Assembly: GCA_003427395.1 (NCBI GenBank)
Contig: BFEA01000206.1
Location: forward strand, 1,220,722-1,275,424
Length of the DNA stretch: 54,703 nucleotides
DNA from: Chara braunii
Lineage: Eukaryota > Streptophyta > Charophyceae > Charales > Characeae
Reading direction: 5' to 3'
Shown piece by piece: positions 1 to 10,580 of the stretch; within the stretch, counting starts at the first letter, position 1; every line of letters begins with the position of its first letter. Both the position numbers and the translations under genes were made by a program. The notes under the pieces were generated by a model. The model was not told the origin of the DNA. It saw only the letters and a list, made by a program, of their open reading frames with translations, and did not search any database.

Positions 1-319
1 CCGAAATAAAGTGAAAACAAAAAGTTAAAAGTGAAAAAAAACAAAACAGTGAGTGGGCGAGCACGTTTTGACACCCCCATCTTTGACGATTTTTAATGTT
101 TTTTTTGCTTAGCAGAATGGCTTCAAAATTTGTAGGCGTGCAGGTTACATCATAAGAACTCACAAAAAAAAATCAGAAAACAAAACTTAGTCTTAGACCT
201 CGAAAATGTTTTTGACGGGGGCCGAACCCGGAGGTGTTTGGTCCCCGAACGGGACCCCGAACGCCCGAACGTTCGGGGGCCAGCCCGGGGGCCCCCGAAA
301 GTTCGGTCAGGTAACCCTG
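1..319 (-). mobile_element. hAT-like non-autonomous element, family 1 (cut by window edge)
   Basis: Seen: read on the minus strand, the element begins CAGGGTTACC at 319. It runs through a CCGAAC/GTTCGG-rich subterminal block (about 205-310) into AT-rich sequence containing the phrases CAAAGATGGGGGTGTC and GTGCTCGCCCAC. The same phrases occur at 50390-50410 and 51430-51460, so this belongs with the 50138-51955 element. No ORF or transposase is visible. Known: hAT elements commonly start CAGGG and make 8-bp target duplications. The far end lies outside the window, so the duplication cannot be checked here. It abuts the right half of a family-B element, and probably inserted into it. Confidence 0.65.
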
Positions 320-459
320 TTCTACATAACATAGTTTTTTTCTAGATGTTTTTGATTTGTGCTTTTTTTTTTTTTTTTTGCTAGGATNTTCGCTGGGCCT
401 TGCACGGTCGGGCCGTCCGCGAAAATAGGGTGACCTAGGCGGCTCGACTGGTAGCCTAG
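320..459 (+). mobile_element. Right half of a family-B hAT-like element
   Basis: Seen: CATAACATAG, a TCTAGATTTTT-like stretch and a long T run (361-379), then a GC-rich end finishing GGTAGCCTAG at 459. The end matches that of the 2958-3186 element. The core matches 16970-17010 (TATAACATAG, TTTTTCAGA, T run). Its left half is missing because the family-1 element occupies 1-319. The ambiguous base at 388 sits just after the T run. The putative right target duplication (TAAATTGT, 460-467) cannot be paired inside the window. Confidence 0.55.
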
Positions 460-564
460 TAAATTGTGGAATTTTGAGATAAAAATAAAAATAAATAAAT
501 AATAAAAATAATTATAAAAATAAGTAAACAAAATATGAAGAGAAAAATAATATTTTTTTTTTTT

Positions 565-890
565 AATTTTTCAGCAGCATTTCCCTACCCCCATGGGTCA
601 AAAATGTGCCAAGAGGAAAGGGAAACCAAAAAAAGCAGAAAGTTTCAAAATATCGTAAATGAGAATTTTCAAAAAAAAAAAAAAAAAAAAAAAAAAGGAG
701 GTAGAAGAGAGTGAAGAAAAACTAAGTGTTGAATTTTAAAAAAAATTCGGCAATATTTCATTACCCCCATGGGGTCGAAGTGTGCCGGCAAAAGATATGA
801 CTAAGTAAAATGGGAGAGAGTAGAGGGATAAGAGAAAATTTCGGCAGCACTTCGCTACCCCCGCGAGGTCAAAATGTGCACCGATAGCTG
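565..890 (+). repeat. Three copies of a CGGCA..TTNC..TACCCCC..GTGTGC motif
   Basis: Near 570-610, 755-795 and 840-885 the same order of words recurs: (C)GGCA or CAGCA, then ATTTC or ACTTC, TACCCCC, GGGTC/AGGTC, and GTGTGCC/TGTGCA. A partial relative starts near 44570 (TTCGGGCAGTACTTTCCCT). The wording resembles conserved stretches of plant LTR retrotransposon LTRs or untranslated regions. That assignment is inference. No LTR ends, primer-binding site or ORF is visible beside it. The spacing is irregular (about 185 and 85 bp), so this is not a clean satellite. Confidence 0.45.
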
Positions 891-959
891 AAACAACCAA
901 GTCCTAAACGAATATAAAGGTGCAACAAAAAAAATTAAATTTTTAGAATAAATAAAAAT

Positions 960-1430
960 AAAAAATCAAATAAATTAGGAAAATGAGAGAGAAGTAGGGG
1001 GAGAAGATAATTCAGACTTTTAGAAAAAAGAAAAAATTTAAATAAAAGCGAAAGGCAAAAGAAGAAAAAAAAAAATTGAAGTTGGGGGTGAGGAGGAATG
1101 AAAAAGTTATGGACAAAAGAAAAAATAGGCGAGGAAAATAAAAAAATTGGAGTGAGAGGTTTGGGGATGGATGGGTTTTAGTTCGGAAAGGGAAGGGGTT
1201 GAGTAGGGTGAGAGAATGAGAGAGAAAATGACGAGAAAAGTGGGGAGGAGTATAAGAGATTAGTAGAAGATGGTGAGTTGGGAGGGAAGGGGAGAAAAAA
1301 ATAGTGGAAGATGAGTGAAGAAAAATGTAAGAGGGGGGGGAGTAGGGGTAGAGGTAGAAGAGGTGACGCGATGGTGTAGAAGGGAGAAAGAGGGAGGGTT
1401 GGAAGAGTAGGTTAGTGGGGAGAGATGATA
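960..1430 (+). repeat. Long polypurine tract
   Basis: About 470 bp of strongly A+G biased sequence on the plus strand, with few pyrimidines. A 140-codon open frame exists on the minus strand (1434-1012), but it is a Ser/Pro/Phe/Leu-rich by-product of the polypyrimidine complement. It shows no domain and is not called as a gene. Confidence 0.6.
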
Positions 1431-1880
1431 CCAAACTCTTGGTTGGCCAAGACCAACAAGGTCACAAAATCCGCAGGATTTTGGCCTTCAAGGTGTTGGC
1501 AGCCTGGTGCTACAGCAGAGAAAAAATATATATATATTGAAATAATCAAGAGTTGCTTGATTGCACTGACAAGCAGCCTTCTAGCTAGGGGGGTCTTCAC
1601 TGCTGCCAAAGTGCTGCTGCAACAGTAGGAGAGATCATCATCATCATCTGGGTGAGCTGAGATTTTGATAAGCCAGATCTCCCTGTAGTGCAGCCCCCTA
1701 CCCAGGGGGGTCTTCACGGTCCACAACAAGCTGCCACGTGCAACTGCAGATGGCCACGGGCGCAGGAGGCAGCAACCACGATACCTCCGTGGAGGGGGGG
1801 TAAATAGCTGGCAGAGCACTCTTCAACACCAGCGTGCTGCACTATGGGGACATACACAAAGTTTGACTAGTATGTTAAGG
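1431..1880. other. No gene recognised
   Basis: Contains two copies of GGGGGGTCTTCAC (about 1588 and 1705), a CTTGGTTGGCCAAG inverted repeat near 1437, and CTGCTGC-rich stretches. Open frames in both directions lack recognisable domains. Confidence 0.5.
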
Positions 1881-1945
1881 TGCTGGTTGTGCACGCGCAT
1901 GACTGGCAGCTGCCCAGGTTCGAAACCTGGCAGCAACATGCATCC
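1876..1945 (+). repeat. tRNA-like sequence, possible SINE head
   Basis: Contains GTTAAGG TGCTGG, then a T-arm-like block CCAGGTTCGAAACCTGG (1917-1933). That block is a perfect pol III box B within a symmetric stem. A full cloverleaf is not convincing: I could not pair an acceptor stem. Best read as a tRNA-derived SINE or tRNA pseudogene. The downstream 300 bp is GC-rich without a clear tail. Confidence 0.4.
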
Positions 1946-2418
1946 CGAATCCGAGATAAGTATAATCCGGGAGTGGGCCGGGCGGGATAGCGGGGCGGCG
2001 TGGCCACGTGGTGCGTGCATGTGCATGTGCGTCGGCCTTGGCTTTGACACTTGCACACACGTCGTGACGACACTTCTCTTTTCTCTCCACGTGTCGCTCC
2101 CTTGTTGTTGCACCTTTCTTCACTTTTTCCAACTGTTCTCATATGGAAATGGCAAAAAAACATGCAAAAACCCACTATCGAATTTTGCACCATACATCAG
2201 TCTGTGGTGGGTGGGAGCGGGGAACGTTCCCGCTGTAACACCAGTGTGCCAGATCCGCCGGGATGGCGGTCCGTCAGGATGACGACGAAGGGTTGAGGGA
2301 GGATGAGATGAAGATGGAGCTGGAAGGGACAACGCAGCTTCGACGCGGACTCAACGCACACGTACTCTAAAATGTGTCGAATTAAGAATGACCCGAAAAC
2401 AGACAACAGTTGGGGTAT

Positions 2419-2560
2419 ACCCCCAGCGGACTGGACTGGACTGGTACCGACAGTGATACCGGGCAGGATTGGACTGAACTAGAACAACACACGGCATGTG
2501 GGGTCAGGCCACGGCCTGGTCCCACAGGCCGAACAAGCAAAAAAAACGATATGCCCTGGT
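2419..2560. mobile_element. GGACTGG-rich block, possible degraded element end
   Basis: Clustered GGACTGGACT and TGGACTGAACT units followed by GGCCACGGCCTGG. The same GGACTGGACT wording recurs at 50775-50885 inside the composite element. Its layout is like the subterminal blocks of the hAT-like elements in this window, but no ends or target duplication were found. Confidence 0.3.
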
Positions 2561-2957
2561 TGTCGGTCAGAGCAGATAGAGGCCCGCTGCAAACTTGGAT
2601 ACAAAATATATTGGGAAAACAAATTTGTACATATTAAAACATTAATGAATTTTAGTTAAAAAATATAATTTATTTTTACTATTGTTGTATATCTTGTCAT
2701 TGTATTTGGTCTTATGTTTATTTACTTTGTCACTTTGTTTTAGTAGGTTAGTCCGTCAGTGTTTGTTAGATGGTTACTTGGTCAGTTTTGCATTTATTTT
2801 TACATGCATAATCTATTTTATGCATTATTTTGATTAACTTAATAGTTCAATGAAAATTGTGAGGATTTTTCTCTCTTATGAAGATAGTATTGAAGTTTTT
2901 ACTGAAACCACAAAATTACTTAAAATCTTTGAGAGATCTATTATATTTTATATAATG

Positions 2958-3186
2958 CTAAGTTACCAGAGTGATCCGGAATCACTTGACCGACCTGACA
3001 AAAATAATAAATAAATTATTATTATTTTTTTTTTAATTTTTATTTTAAATCTCGTAACAAATTTTCATGTGACCTTGAGGCAAAGGTTGTTCAATTTTTT
3101 TATTTTTTTTTTACACTCCCCAGTCTATGTATGACCAGGTCGCTCATGAAAATAGGGTGACCTAGGTGGCCCAGTTGGTAGCCTAG
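2958..3186 (+). mobile_element. Family-B hAT-like MITE with 8-bp target duplication
   Basis: Seen: a 229-bp element with imperfect terminal inverted repeats CTAAGTTACCA (left) and, read inward from the right, CTAGGCTACCA. The flanks are ATATAATG at 2950-2957 and ATATAATG at 3187-3194, a perfect 8-bp duplication. The interior has the core seen in other copies (TTTTCATGTGACCTTGAG, T run). It has no coding capacity. Known: 8-bp duplications are the hallmark of hAT transposition. Inference: a non-autonomous element mobilised by a transposase encoded elsewhere. Confidence 0.8.
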
Positions 3187-3339
3187 ATATAATGCGATTT
3201 TGTTTTTAGTATAAAATTTAAGGTTCTCCTTGCTAGAAAATATGTTTATGAAATTCTTACTAAATTCAAAAAGTTATTTTATTTTTTAATGATATTTTGA
3301 GTTATTGGTTTTCTCTAATGATCCGACAGAGTAAACATT

Positions 3340-4450
3340 ATGGAATCATGCTTATCTACAAGAGATGTTGTCAAAATATTTACTAAAACTATAGTTTTAA
3401 CGAAAAATTCGGCTTAGGTTTAATGCATGAGATGTTGTCGAAATGTTTACTAAAACCAAAGTGTTAATAAAAATTATAATCTAGGTCTTAGGCTGAACTT
3501 AATTTATTATTTTTACATAGTAGCGGTTATGAGAGTCAACTTTCGCATGAGAAATATTGCCAAAGTTTTTAGAAATACAAAGTTGTTTACAAGATTAATA
3601 CCGTTAATAGTTTAATGCGCAATACAAAGTGGATCTTCATTTAATTTAATAAATTATTGATGTTTGTACAATTGACATAGGATACCATTAGTGTGAAAGT
3701 ATTATTGTAATACTCAATAAAGTTAAAGGAAATATTTTTCGTCATAATGAATAGCAAAACAATTTGGAACTCAACCTTCATCAACTTTACCATTGACAAA
3801 TGAAAGTATGAATATTGTACTAAAACAATATTTTCTTATAAGATTTCCTTTTTTTTTTTTTTTTTTTAATGACCATATATGATTAAGATAATTTACGAAC
3901 TGAACAATGTCGTTGTTTGGCTTAGTGAAAATTATGGAAGTTTACTACTCTACAAGCGATGTTGCCAAAATGTTTACTCAAACCAAAGTGTTAGTGAAAA
4001 TTTCAGCTTAGGTTTCAGACTGTACTTTTTTTTTTTTTTTTGCCTATAAACAATTATGAGAATTAACTTCCTTATATCAAAGGTTGCCCAAATTATGAAT
4101 AATACGAAGTTGCTTATAAGACTAATACTGCTAGTAGTTCCGTGTGTGATAAAGAGTTTATTTCTATTTAATTTAAGAAAGTATCGGTGTTTGGAGGATA
4201 GACGTATGATATATTTAATGTGTAACTGTTATTGTAGCGCTCAAGAAAGTTAAGAATAATTACTTTGATCATAATTGATAGCATGTCCGTTTGTAACTTA
4301 ACCTTCATCCTTCTTATCGCTGATATTTGCAGGTTTCAACCTTGTAGTTTAATATCATTTTTTTATGAGCTTTCATTTTTATTTTATTTTTAAACGACTA
4401 TACATGATCGTGAAAAGTTACTAATTGGGCGATACTTTTGAATGTGGTAG
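3340..4450 (+). repeat. Diverged tandem duplication, unit about 525 bp
   Basis: Landmarks recur in order at near-constant offset. GATGTTG[T/C]C.AAATGTTTACT occurs at 3429 and 3959 (530). TTATGAGA.T[C]AACTT occurs at about 3526 and 4050. GTTAA..., CATAAT and ATAGC occur at about 3722 and 4249 (527). A TTTAA.GACTATA/CCATA block occurs at about 3880 and 4390. A weaker partial match lies at 2870-2935. There is no recognisable coding sequence; the sequence is AT-rich. Confidence 0.6.
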
Positions 4451-5670
4451 TTAAGCTTGACCCATTCGTGCATTGCAATATGACTTCTTTATAATATGTG
4501 TATGCATTATGCATAGGCATAAATAACGTTTATGACACTTTGGTTGGATGCTTACGGAGGTTGATGAACAAACTACATGTGGGAACATAGAGAATGATAG
4601 CGGAATGTTGCACGATGTCAGCATGAATACCCTTACAAGGGTATTTGTGCATATTTTTGCGTCTCGCACGAGACGAGTCTTTTATGATACTTGAACGAGT
4701 GTCTCGTTTTGTGCAACTACAAACGACCTTTAAAATTCTAAACGACAAAATGCATCCATAGTCAGATTAGAGAGTGTACGAGCATACACTTTGGGGACAC
4801 GTGTAAGTTTAGATAGACATCTTGTAATCTTGTGAACTAATGTTGTAATTAACGACCTTGCGCAATGGTGCGAGTTAGAGAAGGGTTAAAATTTTAGTTA
4901 GCACCGATACTGGCGGTGTTACGGTCGACGTCGAGGTTAACTATGAAAATCATGAACTGAGGTGAATTTCGTTGACTTACTTAAGATAGCGTTTGAGCCG
5001 CATAATATAGAAGTTCGTTAGGTCCTTTAAAGTTCGTACAGTGAAAATCGTTAACGACCCAAATAAGGTTGGTGTGAACAGGGTGTGATATAAGTAAAAG
5101 TCGGGATTTTCCGACGTTGAGGTGCTAAAAGCGCGACTTTTTGAAGGAATACCGAATAGGGGGAATTTAAATCCTCCACGACAATACATCTTGGTAATGT
5201 GCGTGGCAGCCATTGACAAAGTCGACCCTTCTGAGCGGGGGGTGTGGTGTGTAGTGTGCGAGGTAGTGGCCGGTGGGCCAAGGTGCGACCTTTGGTATAG
5301 GTTGGCAGAGGACCATGACAGACATATTTATAATTAAATTTGCGCCTACTATACTTAACCTTAGGCATGACACTATTGGTTACGACTTCTGGGTTTCAGC
5401 CTGGAGATATGAGGATCGAGGCCAGCTCCTGGTGACAAGGGACCTACGAAGCATAATTGAAGGTAGTCGAGGGGGTGAGGGTCCTATGAACTATCCCCTT
5501 TGGTTTCTTGCGGTCGGGCCCGACTGGTGGATCCAAGAGGCTGTTGGTCGTCTTCCCCCCCCCCTTCCCCCTTTTAACTTTTATTTTATTTTACTGCAAT
5601 TTATTTTTATTTTTATTCAAACTGTTCTGGTAGTCCGGGAGCAGTACCAGTTTCGAGACCAGCATGGGAA
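4451..5670. other. No gene recognised
   Basis: Mixed-composition DNA with only short open frames lacking domains. It holds the inverted repeat at 4626-4645 (separate entry) and a C run at 5555-5564. Confidence 0.5.
4626..4645. repeat. Inverted repeat AATACCCTT-AC-AAGGGTATT (family D)
   Basis: Perfect 9-bp arms and a 2-nt loop. Very similar sites lie at 21799-21816 and 28494-28511, with a half site at about 23868. Flanking sequence is also related: after the palindrome, 4646-4690 and 28512-28560 share a TTTTTGC..TCG..CA..ACG pattern. This marks a dispersed repeat family rather than an isolated palindrome. Confidence 0.5.
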
Positions 5671-5674
5671 CCAA

Positions 5675-5830
5675 TGGGCCTAGGCCAGTTGGTACACCCA
5701 CGAACTGTTGTAGTACAGACTTGAGTTCGAATTCCACTGAAAGGGGATGCTGAAATCACCTAGGCCCAGTTGGCTCGGTGATAATACCAAGGCCGATGCT
5801 CACAAAACAGTTCTAAAGGACATCCGCTTA
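5675..5830 (+). repeat. tRNA-like repeat, possible SINE
   Basis: Box A-like GGCCAGTTGGTA at about 5686 is followed at tRNA-like distance by GAGTTCGAATTCC (box B-like, about 5729). A second box A-like word, GGCCCAGTTGGCT, lies at about 5763. No complete cloverleaf forms. Inference: remnants of a tRNA-derived SINE, possibly two in tandem. Confidence 0.4.
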
Positions 5831-6229
5831 CATTGAAGTAAGGCAATCGATCAGAGAGTAGGTAGTAGCGACCTTCCTTCCCCCTACTTAAGAGGGCCCA
5901 ATCATACCAATCATGTTTCCATTCCCATTGGCTTTCGAATATGATCGCGAGGATGAACTTGGGACCGTTCAGAGGAAGGGGTCTAGCGTTAAGCTTAAGT
6001 GCTATTCGAAGGGACTAAGGAGGAGAGAGTGGAAGTGAGATTGTGGAAGAAGGAGGAAGAAGGTAAAGGAGAGGAAAAATGAGAGCTAAGTCGGCATGTA
6101 TCTGGCTAATCTTAAGGATGCATCTTTCCATAATTTAACAGGAGGTTTGTTTGTAACTAAGGGGGAGAACAGGGGAGTTAGTACGAACACGCAAATTAGA
6201 AGAAGGAAAGAGACTCACCTACTTATTGC

Positions 6230-7250
6230 AGCCTGGACAACGCTCGTCGTTGCTATACTGTTGATGGTGGTCGTTTAACAGTTTGTACTTGTCGCCTCAA
6301 TCTCGACCTCCTCATCATGATCCTCATCATCGTCTTATTCATCATAATCTTAGTAGGCCTGTGATGCAAGATGCAGTAATTAGGACCATCAAGGTGGTGC
6401 ATCCAGCCATAGATTCACTCTCAAACTCAGGTACGAGGGGGATACTCACCTGGTCATCATGATCTCGATGGAGGTTCATCTTCATGATTGGCGCGATCAT
6501 GAAAGTCATCGTTGTGCACCAACTTTTCCTCATTGCTACGGTTTTTATGTTGATGGTCTGGTGCTCGCCCTCATCATAGTCTTCGTGATTAGCTCTCCAT
6601 CATGTTGTTATGCTCCTTGTTTCAGTCGTGATAGCCGCCTTTTCGATTCACAATGAACGTCTTTCATATGCAAAGTTATCTTCCCTTGTTTTAGAGGAAG
6701 ATACATTCTTGCACCTACCAGGTGAGAAGGTTGTTATGCATGGGTAGGAACTAACCAAATATTGCAATGTATCGTTCCCATTATATGGACGATTCGTTTT
6801 CAAATTTGAATATTTCGTGAGCAGAAAATCAAGACCACAACCACGCTCGTTATCATCGTGGCTGACTGTACCGTACTCATTGCCATGTTGCTTGTGGTAG
6901 TCGTGTTCCTCATCGAGTCTGAGTTCCTCGTACCTATTTTCCTAGTGTACCTTCTCGAGAACTAAGTTGATCTCACTTGTTCATATTAGGTTGTTTCTAT
7001 CTGGCGCTGCTCTTCATGATAGTCGTTACCCTTGCTTTAGCACTCAACATTAGCATATTCGTCCTCGTCTACGATTAAGCAGTTTCATTACGCCGCCGTA
7101 TTGCCATCATCTACATTGTGATCGTTGTGCTTGTGGCACTCATCACATACTTCTCTATCGTCATCATGGCGACCGAGGTCATCGTAATTGTGGTTATCAA
7201 GGTAGGTTGGATCCCACAACTGTTTTTTACCTTTGGTTAACTTCAGACGG
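6230..7250 (-). repeat. Degenerate Asp/His-biased repeat related to 38860-39890
   Basis: The plus strand is rich in CATCATCGT-type words. The minus strand reads as short stretches rich in Asp, His, Asn and Arg, broken by stops. A NLPL-type motif is present at about 6685-6725 (minus, LPLKQGK). The same composition and motif occur on the minus strand at 38770-39890. Inference: decayed coding repeat, perhaps the nucleocapsid-like part of a transposable element. No catalytic domain was found. Confidence 0.4.
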
Positions 7251-7301
7251 AATGTGCGTTTTCAACTAATTAGCGGGTGAAGCCTGAAAGGGGCGTGCTC
7301 T

Positions 7302-7424
<123 letters not shown>

Positions 7425-8439
7425 TACCAGCCGCAGTGCACCGTTTGCCCGTCGAGATCTGCAGTGAGAGATTCGAGCGTGGGTATATCTGTTGGGTCCG
7501 GACAGATGGTGAACTTTGTCTGAGCAGAACGAGACAGAGGGAACTCTAGTGGAGGCATGCAGCGATATTGATGTGCAAATTGTCCATTGGATTGGGGTGC
7601 AAGGGAAAAGGGGCATTGCCAGATGAAGAGTTTGATTAGGGCGACACATTTGTCGGTAGGTAACGCATGTGTTATAAGACGAGCTTGACAAAAAAAAAAA
7701 ATCTTATGCGGAACTAAAGAGCAAAAACTCATTTGAACTTAATTTTCAATACAAATATAGAGTGTGAGAGCACAACCTATTGCGTGTCAGGACTTGAAGG
7801 TGGGGATGTCAGAAATGTTATCGCAAATGCCAATTGTGAAAACACGTACCTGTTCACAACGGTGGTCTATGTAGGCGGCATTTGTGTATATTTTATTACT
7901 GCTGCGCAGTCGACATCTACGTATACTTCATTGCTACGGCATGTTTGGCATCTGCATACACTTCGCTGCTGATGTTATTCGTCTTTCAGACGTTGTTCCT
8001 ATACGACACTGTGCATTACTGAAACTGTTGGACATTGTTGTACAATCCACTGCCTTTGTTGGACGTCGCTGTGCAATCTACTGCATTTGTTGTGCTACTG
8101 TTGTGCATTGTTGCGTCGCTGTGTTGGACAATGTGCATCGTTGAGTACAACGTCGTGGTGTTTGCTTTAGGGTTGTGCGCTAACCACGGTGCCTTGCTGT
8201 TGCGCATGGTCGCTATGCTCGTGTGAAGTTTACTGCATTCTGCCTGCATTTCGAATCGAGTATAGGGGGTGTGCAACTTATAGGCAACTTATAGGCTACG
8301 TAACATCAATTCGGTAAGGGGGAAAGGAGTATCACTCGAAGGAGTGCAGTGATCAAGTTCTGCAAGGGGGAAGCTATTGCGACTTGGAGGACTGTAAGGG
8401 GACTGATACTCTGCATTCTAACCGTAATCTGACAATTTC
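7425..8439. other. No gene recognised; degenerate short repeats at 7860-8240
   Basis: Between about 7900 and 8160, words such as CACTGCCTTTGTTG, CTACTGCATTTGTTG and GTTGTGCATTGTTG recur at roughly 30-45 bp. This looks like an eroded minisatellite. No supported gene. Confidence 0.4.
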
Positions 8440-8459
8440 CGGTCCGTTTTCGGCCACCA

Positions 8460-8705
8460 TTGCGGGACCCTCAGGCGATTGAAGATCATAAGTCCCTCTC
8501 ACGCGAGTCTGAGAACACCGCTCTTGAATCTAAGAGACTCAATGACCTCTATCTCTGTCTTTCTTATTCTAAGTCTAGTGTGACTGGTTCAGAGAGGAAG
8601 ACAGTCGGAATTAAAAACCGTAATCCGCAGCCAAACCTTTTGGGAGGTCAACCCACCGATTGCACAAACTCCAATGGAAATATTTTCATGAGAAATGAAA
8701 GTTGA
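8460..8705 (+). other. Unassigned 81-codon open frame with coding-like composition
   Basis: An open frame rich in Ser, Glu, Lys and Asn in otherwise AT-rich non-coding surroundings. It contains SLSRESENTALESKRLNDL at residues 12-30, which could form a helix. There is no known domain, partner exon or promoter that I can recognise. It may be a relic of a mobile-element protein or chance. Confidence 0.2.
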
Positions 8706-9561
8706 AAAAACATTCCATACAAAAAAAACTCTTCATGTTTATAAATTATCATTCCAATGTTCGTTCAATTCTAAAATTTACAGTTTTATTTGATAAATTC
8801 GCGTATAAATATGAGCATTTCCTTCCAACTACATCTATTTGTTCAAGATCGAATGAAAGCCTGAACGACTTTATGAAATATTTTAATTAAACTTTCATTC
8901 TATTACAAGAAATATCTTATAATTCAGATTGGATTAACTTATTTATGACTTAAAATCCTTACTTAGAATGACAGTCCAATTAAAATATTTCATGAACTCA
9001 TCCAGACTTTAATTTCATCTCTAGCATGTAGTTCAACTAAGAAGGGATACCCCATTCTTGGAAGGAAAGTTTTCAAGTAAGACGAAAAATTTCAAAATTG
9101 GAATCACATTTTTAAAGATGGAATGCAAATTTGAAATTTAGAATGTAATTCTACTATATAATGATTATTTAATTCTGGGAAATTTTTCTGTTGTCTTTTG
9201 GAGCCCAAACGGGGTTCTGTAGGCAGGGAACATACAGATATACAACCGTTTCACTCGTATGATTTTATTCCTTAAAATGTACCACCCTCTATTCGTCTGG
9301 AGGTATGAACGAGAGTATTTATTATTCTTGTTGGTTTTAGCTTCAGGACTTAATTTGAGGGCTTAATTAAACGAGTATGTGTAAAGAGTAAGACTATTTG
9401 TGTGAATTAAGAGAGAAATGAGAGGTTCGTTTTGCTTGCATCTGACTGGGTTAACCAAAACATGAACCCATTATGGTATGTGGGATCAATGTTAAATTTC
9501 CTTTTTGTATGCTAGCTATTTGCTTAATTTTCAGATGCTATGACACTTGGACGGTGCCGTC

Positions 9562-9563
<2 letters not shown>
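8706..9563. other. AT-rich DNA, no gene recognised
   Basis: Only short open frames and A/T-rich words. Nothing structural beyond composition. Confidence 0.5.

Positions 9564-9630
<67 letters not shown>
9564..9630. repeat. Poly(T) run of 67
   Basis: Uninterrupted T run. No retroposed sequence is recognisable on either side, so a SINE/LINE tail cannot be claimed. Confidence 0.9.
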
Positions 9631-9632
<2 letters not shown>

Positions 9633-9849
9633 GTAGTGAATGAAACTCGTAAGTTAGGTACTCAGAATCTTTACTTTCTTTGTTGTTGAATGGAGTTTGG
9701 CACATTCTAAGTGTGTGTGTCTAGTTAAATGTTTCTTTATGAGGGGGGGCACAAACAAAAATTAGTTATACCATACGCTTATGTGAGTAAGTCATGAGTT
9801 GTAAACATTGAGATATTTATTTATATAGTATATAATTGGCATCTTCGAC

Positions 9850-10580
9850 TCCATAAGTTGGAAGATCTGGCTGTATAAACCAATAAAAAACAAAAACAAA
9901 AAATAAATAAGATTCAGAGTATAAAATTCAGAGGTAACTTTATAATAGGCAAGACTCATCCATAAGTTTCGTCATATGCCCATGATAACACAAAAGACAG
10001 AAAAATAGTATAAAATTGGTTATTTATAAACATAATTAAGACTTGGTTGGGGATCTCCATAAATCGTATGAAGAGAAAAAAAAATTGTGAACTGATTTAT
10101 TGAATGTAGTTGTGTTTCGAAGGTCGGGTGAACCAATAAGTTGGAGGTTGTTCGACTATACGCGCATGTTGCTTGTCTAAGCAGGCTTGACTACCAAAAG
10201 TTGGGTAACATAGTTCTATGTTATATGTATTTGTTTGGGCTGTCTAACCATACCATAAGTTAATGTGTTATAGTTATATATCTTTTGTCGTTTGTTTTGA
10301 CAAAGGTTGAAACTCCTCATAAGTCAGGGTGAACCCTTTAGTTTTCTTATGTCGAATTGTTTAGGCAGATCAATCTCACCATAAGTTGGTGCGACCTGGT
10401 CTTACGCCTTGTGTCGTTTGTTTAGACAGAGGTTAGTCACACCATAAGTTGGTGTGACTTAGTCATATGTCTTATGTATATCTGTTTACGAGGCTAGGGC
10501 ACTATAAGTTATTGTGACCTAACCATATAACTTGGGCAGGTCTGTCATACCCATAAGTTACGTTGTTTGATCCTATGTTG
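9850..10580 (+). repeat. Diverged minisatellite, period about 60 bp
   Basis: CCATAAGTT-type anchors start at 10136, 10196, 10255, 10319, 10381, 10444, 10504 and 10553, with weaker ones near 9855, 9960 and 10060. Most anchors are followed by GGTG.GAC.T, a TATGT stretch and GTTT..ACA. Spacing is mostly 59-64 bp, shorter in the last unit. AT-rich and non-coding. Confidence 0.65.

Noticed and set aside
1012-1434. 140-codon minus frame
   Set aside because: Product of the polypurine tract; composition only.
1876-1945. Functional tRNA gene
   Set aside because: Good T-arm and box B only; no acceptor stem or complete cloverleaf.
9564-9630. Poly(A) tail of a retroposed gene (minus strand)
   Set aside because: No upstream gene-like or SINE/LINE sequence and no flanking duplication recognised.
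9850-10580. CRISPR or regulatory array
   Set aside because: Whole unit repeats with divergence, so an ordinary minisatellite.
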